Source: Oscillospiraceae bacterium
GTDB taxonomy: Bacteria; Bacillota; Clostridia; Oscillospirales; Ruminococcaceae
Assembly (NCBI GenBank): GCA_900768105.1
Contig: CAAGBQ010000128.1
Location: 1 to 16,969 of the forward strand
Length of the DNA: 16,969 bases
Direction: 5' to 3'
Positions 15,462 through 16,969 of the stretch are shown piece after piece. The notes beneath the pieces were generated by a model, which was given only the letters and a program-made list of their open reading frames with translations, ran no database searches and had not been told where the DNA came from. Position 1 is the stretch's first letter, and each line of letters opens with the position of its first letter. The position numbers and the translations under genes were made by a program.

Positions 15462-16784
15462 TTACCGCCCGCCGAAGCGAAGCAGCTCCTGCTGCTGTTC
15501 TTCAAGAAAATCTTCTTGCAATTCCGGCGCGGCGGGCAGCGGCCGCCCCGCAACAAAATAGCGTATCGCGTCCGGCGCATGGGTAATTTCGTGCGGTTCC
15601 GTGGAAGCGTCGCTTGGGTTTTGCTTGTCAATAACCAGCGCCGGCATGCTCCTGATAAGGTTTCGGCAGCAGGAAAAAACTTTCAGCATAGGTTCTCTTG
15701 TGCCAAATTTTGTTTTTACCGGCCGAAGCCATTCGTGCAGGTCAAACCACCCCGCAACGCGGCTGTTTTCCGCCTTTGTAAGCAAAATTCCGTGGTCAAA
15801 AAAAATTTCCGCAACGCTTTTTCCGCTGTCCTGGCGGCGGTTCCACATATCCGGCGGGGCAATATATAAGTAAATTTTCTCATTTGTCATGGAGCGGATA
15901 AGCTCCGCCGCCGCGCTTACCACAAGGCCGCTTTGATAAACCTCGCGGTAAACAAAAGCGCGGCCCTCGCCGTCAACGGCAATCCAATAGCCCGCAAGCA
16001 TATCCAAACCGTAATCCATTGCAAAGTATCTTCGCCAATTTTTGGGTATTGAAAATGGCGCGCACACATGGGTTTCCTCCCGCCATTCTGTAAAAAACTG
16101 GCCCTCGAAAACATTCCAATCACCGTAAAGCAGCGCCCTGCGGTCGCGTTCGTGAAGGTTGCGCAGCCGTTCGATATAGCCCGGATCCGCCGCGAGCAAA
16201 AAGCGGTTGTCATGCACTCCGGCCGGGATAAACAGCCGCTTTCCGGGCTTTCCGTCAAAAATTTCGCCCGGCGGCGAAGGGTCGATAAATCTCATTTTTA
16301 CCCAGCTGTGACCAACGCCGCCGGGGTTCGTGGTGCTGCGCATGCTTTTTGGAAACGGGTTCGCGCCGCGCAGCCGCGACATCAGGTAAAGGTACATTTG
16401 TTCGGTAAAGTGGGTCAGCTCGTCGAAGCGGATGACATCGTATTCGGCGCTTTGATAGCGGTAAACATCGGACTCGCTGTCGCAGTAGCCGAAGTCCAAA
16501 ACGGAGCCGTTTTGGAACCTGCCGGTGTGCTTTGCGCCGTTGTAGGAGTAAATTTCGTGGGGAAAAATTTCTTGTGCAACGCGCACAAGGCTTTTTTCAA
16601 GCTCCGGATAGGTTCGCCGCAAAATAAGCTGCTTGCTTTTTGGATAGCGCAGGGCGTAAAGCAGCGCGTCGATAAGCTGACCGTAGCTTTTTCCGCCGCC
16701 CGCCGCTCCGCCGAAGAGCACCTCGTCCGCGTTTGCGGAAATAAATTCCTGCTGCTTTTTTGTAATCTCAAAATTAAGCTTCAT
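15462..16784 (-). CDS. Phage terminase large subunit (TerL)
   Basis: A 440-residue DNA-packaging motor with ATPase and headful/cohesive nuclease domains. ATPase: Walker A GGAAGGGKS (25-33), Walker B VIRFDE (117-122) and coupling motif STTNPGG (150-156). RNase H-like nuclease: AMDYGLD (D257), VYREVY (E281), APPDMWNRRQDSGKS (D312) and THAPDAIRYF (D405). All catalytic residues expected for the family are present, so the enzyme appears intact. The PDMWNRRQDSGKS and EPHEITHAPDAIRY strings are typical of clostridial prophage terminases. The start at 16784 has GAAAGGAAAAAG directly upstream (16785-16796). A small-subunit gene would be expected beyond the right edge of the window. Confidence 0.96.
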   Translation of the reverse strand: MKLNFEITKKQQEFISANADEVLFGGAAGGGKSYGQLIDALLYALRYPKSKQLILRRTYPELEKSLVRVAQEIFPHEIYSYNGAKHTGRFQNGSVLDFGYCDSESDVYRYQSAEYDVIRFDELTHFTEQMYLYLMSRLRGANPFPKSMRSTTNPGGVGHSWVKMRFIDPSPPGEIFDGKPGKRLFIPAGVHDNRFLLAADPGYIERLRNLHERDRRALLYGDWNVFEGQFFTEWREETHVCAPFSIPKNWRRYFAMDYGLDMLAGYWIAVDGEGRAFVYREVYQSGLVVSAAAELIRSMTNEKIYLYIAPPDMWNRRQDSGKSVAEIFFDHGILLTKAENSRVAGWFDLHEWLRPVKTKFGTREPMLKVFSCCRNLIRSMPALVIDKQNPSDASTEPHEITHAPDAIRYFVAGRPLPAAPELQEDFLEEQQQELLRFGGR

Positions 16785-16824
16785 CTTTTTCCTTTCAAAA
16801 AATTTTTTGTGGATTGCTTGCGGC

Positions 16825-16841
16825 GCGGCGCTTTGCGCCGC
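16825..16841. repeat. Small GC hairpin in the terL leader
   Basis: Seven-base arms GCGGCGC and GCGCCGC surround TTT, followed on the plus strand by AGAATTTTTT. It lies 40 bp upstream of terL and may be a terminator for plus-strand transcription or a part of the adjacent repeat. Confidence 0.4.
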
Positions 16842-16879
16842 AGAATTTTTTCTTTATCCCACCGCACAAGCCTTGCGCC

Positions 16880-16969
16880 GCGCCAACGCTGTGCAAGCCT
16901 TCCCCTTGGGGAAGGTGGATTTTGTTTTCGGTTTATCCGAAAACAAAAGACGGATGAGGGCCGCCCGCC
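16880..16969 (+). repeat. Repeat element B, copy 3 (cut by window end)
   Basis: GCCAACGCTGTGCAAGCC, CTTCCCCTTGGGGAAGG, a hairpin with arms TTTTGTTTTCGG/CCGAAAACAAAA (16920-16931/16937-16948), then GACGGATGAGGGCCGCCC at the window end. The flanks match the elements at 11826-11930 and 12384-12485; the hairpin arms do not. Confidence 0.85.

Noticed and set aside
15389..15631. 80-codon minus-strand frame overlapping the terL 3' end
   Set aside because: Most of it is an out-of-frame reading of terL. After the terL stop it has no start codon, and its end only contains the binding site of the next gene.
11659..16969. Repeats considered as a CRISPR array
   Set aside because: Copies are few, far apart, in both orientations and without regular spacers, and no cas gene is visible; they are palindromic dispersed repeats.

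Overview
The window looks like part of a Gram-positive Clostridia chromosome, probably an Oscillospirales-like gut anaerobe. This rests on GC-moderate coding DNA with strong GGAG ribosome binding sites, consensus sigma-A promoters, the clostridial Fe-S scaffold/GGGtGRT gene pair, and phage head genes of a type I know from Clostridia. The genus cannot be fixed from the sequence. No tRNA, rRNA, CRISPR array, transposase or integrase was seen.

Host part (1-9840). A divergent promoter region at about 1940-2065 drives secA leftwards (its 3' end lies outside the window) and a two-gene operon rightwards: a NifU_N-like Fe-S scaffold protein and a GGGtGRT-family protein. That operon ends at a good terminator. 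A facing operon on the minus strand encodes a polar amino acid ABC importer (lipoprotein binding protein, permease, ATPase). It has a perfect consensus promoter and a terminator, and a 17-bp hairpin sits between the binding-protein and permease genes. Next on the minus strand are prfC (release factor 3), a small four-helix membrane protein and a hypoxanthine/uracil-type DNA glycosylase. prfC has its own promoter and an apparent 21-codon leader ORF that ends in Pro-Pro-stop.

Phage part (about 9795-16969, all minus strand). Read in the direction of transcription: large terminase, a small HTH-like phage protein, a zinc-ribbon protein, a probable scaffold, portal, major capsid protein with an extra C-terminal Ig-like domain, a coiled-coil protein with a TTG start, then a strong terminator. 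No tail, lysis or integrase gene follows. The cassette therefore builds or packages heads only, or is a remnant, or belongs to a satellite. It continues beyond the right edge.

A striking feature is a set of palindromic, MITE/REP-like intergenic repeats shared by host and phage parts (5430-5540, 7831-7964, 10279-10405, 11659-11925, 12384-12485, 14071-14260, 16825-16969). Several copies share conserved flanks, while the arms of their central hairpin are unrelated in sequence and still fully self-complementary. In five places the repeat lies directly behind a stop codon.
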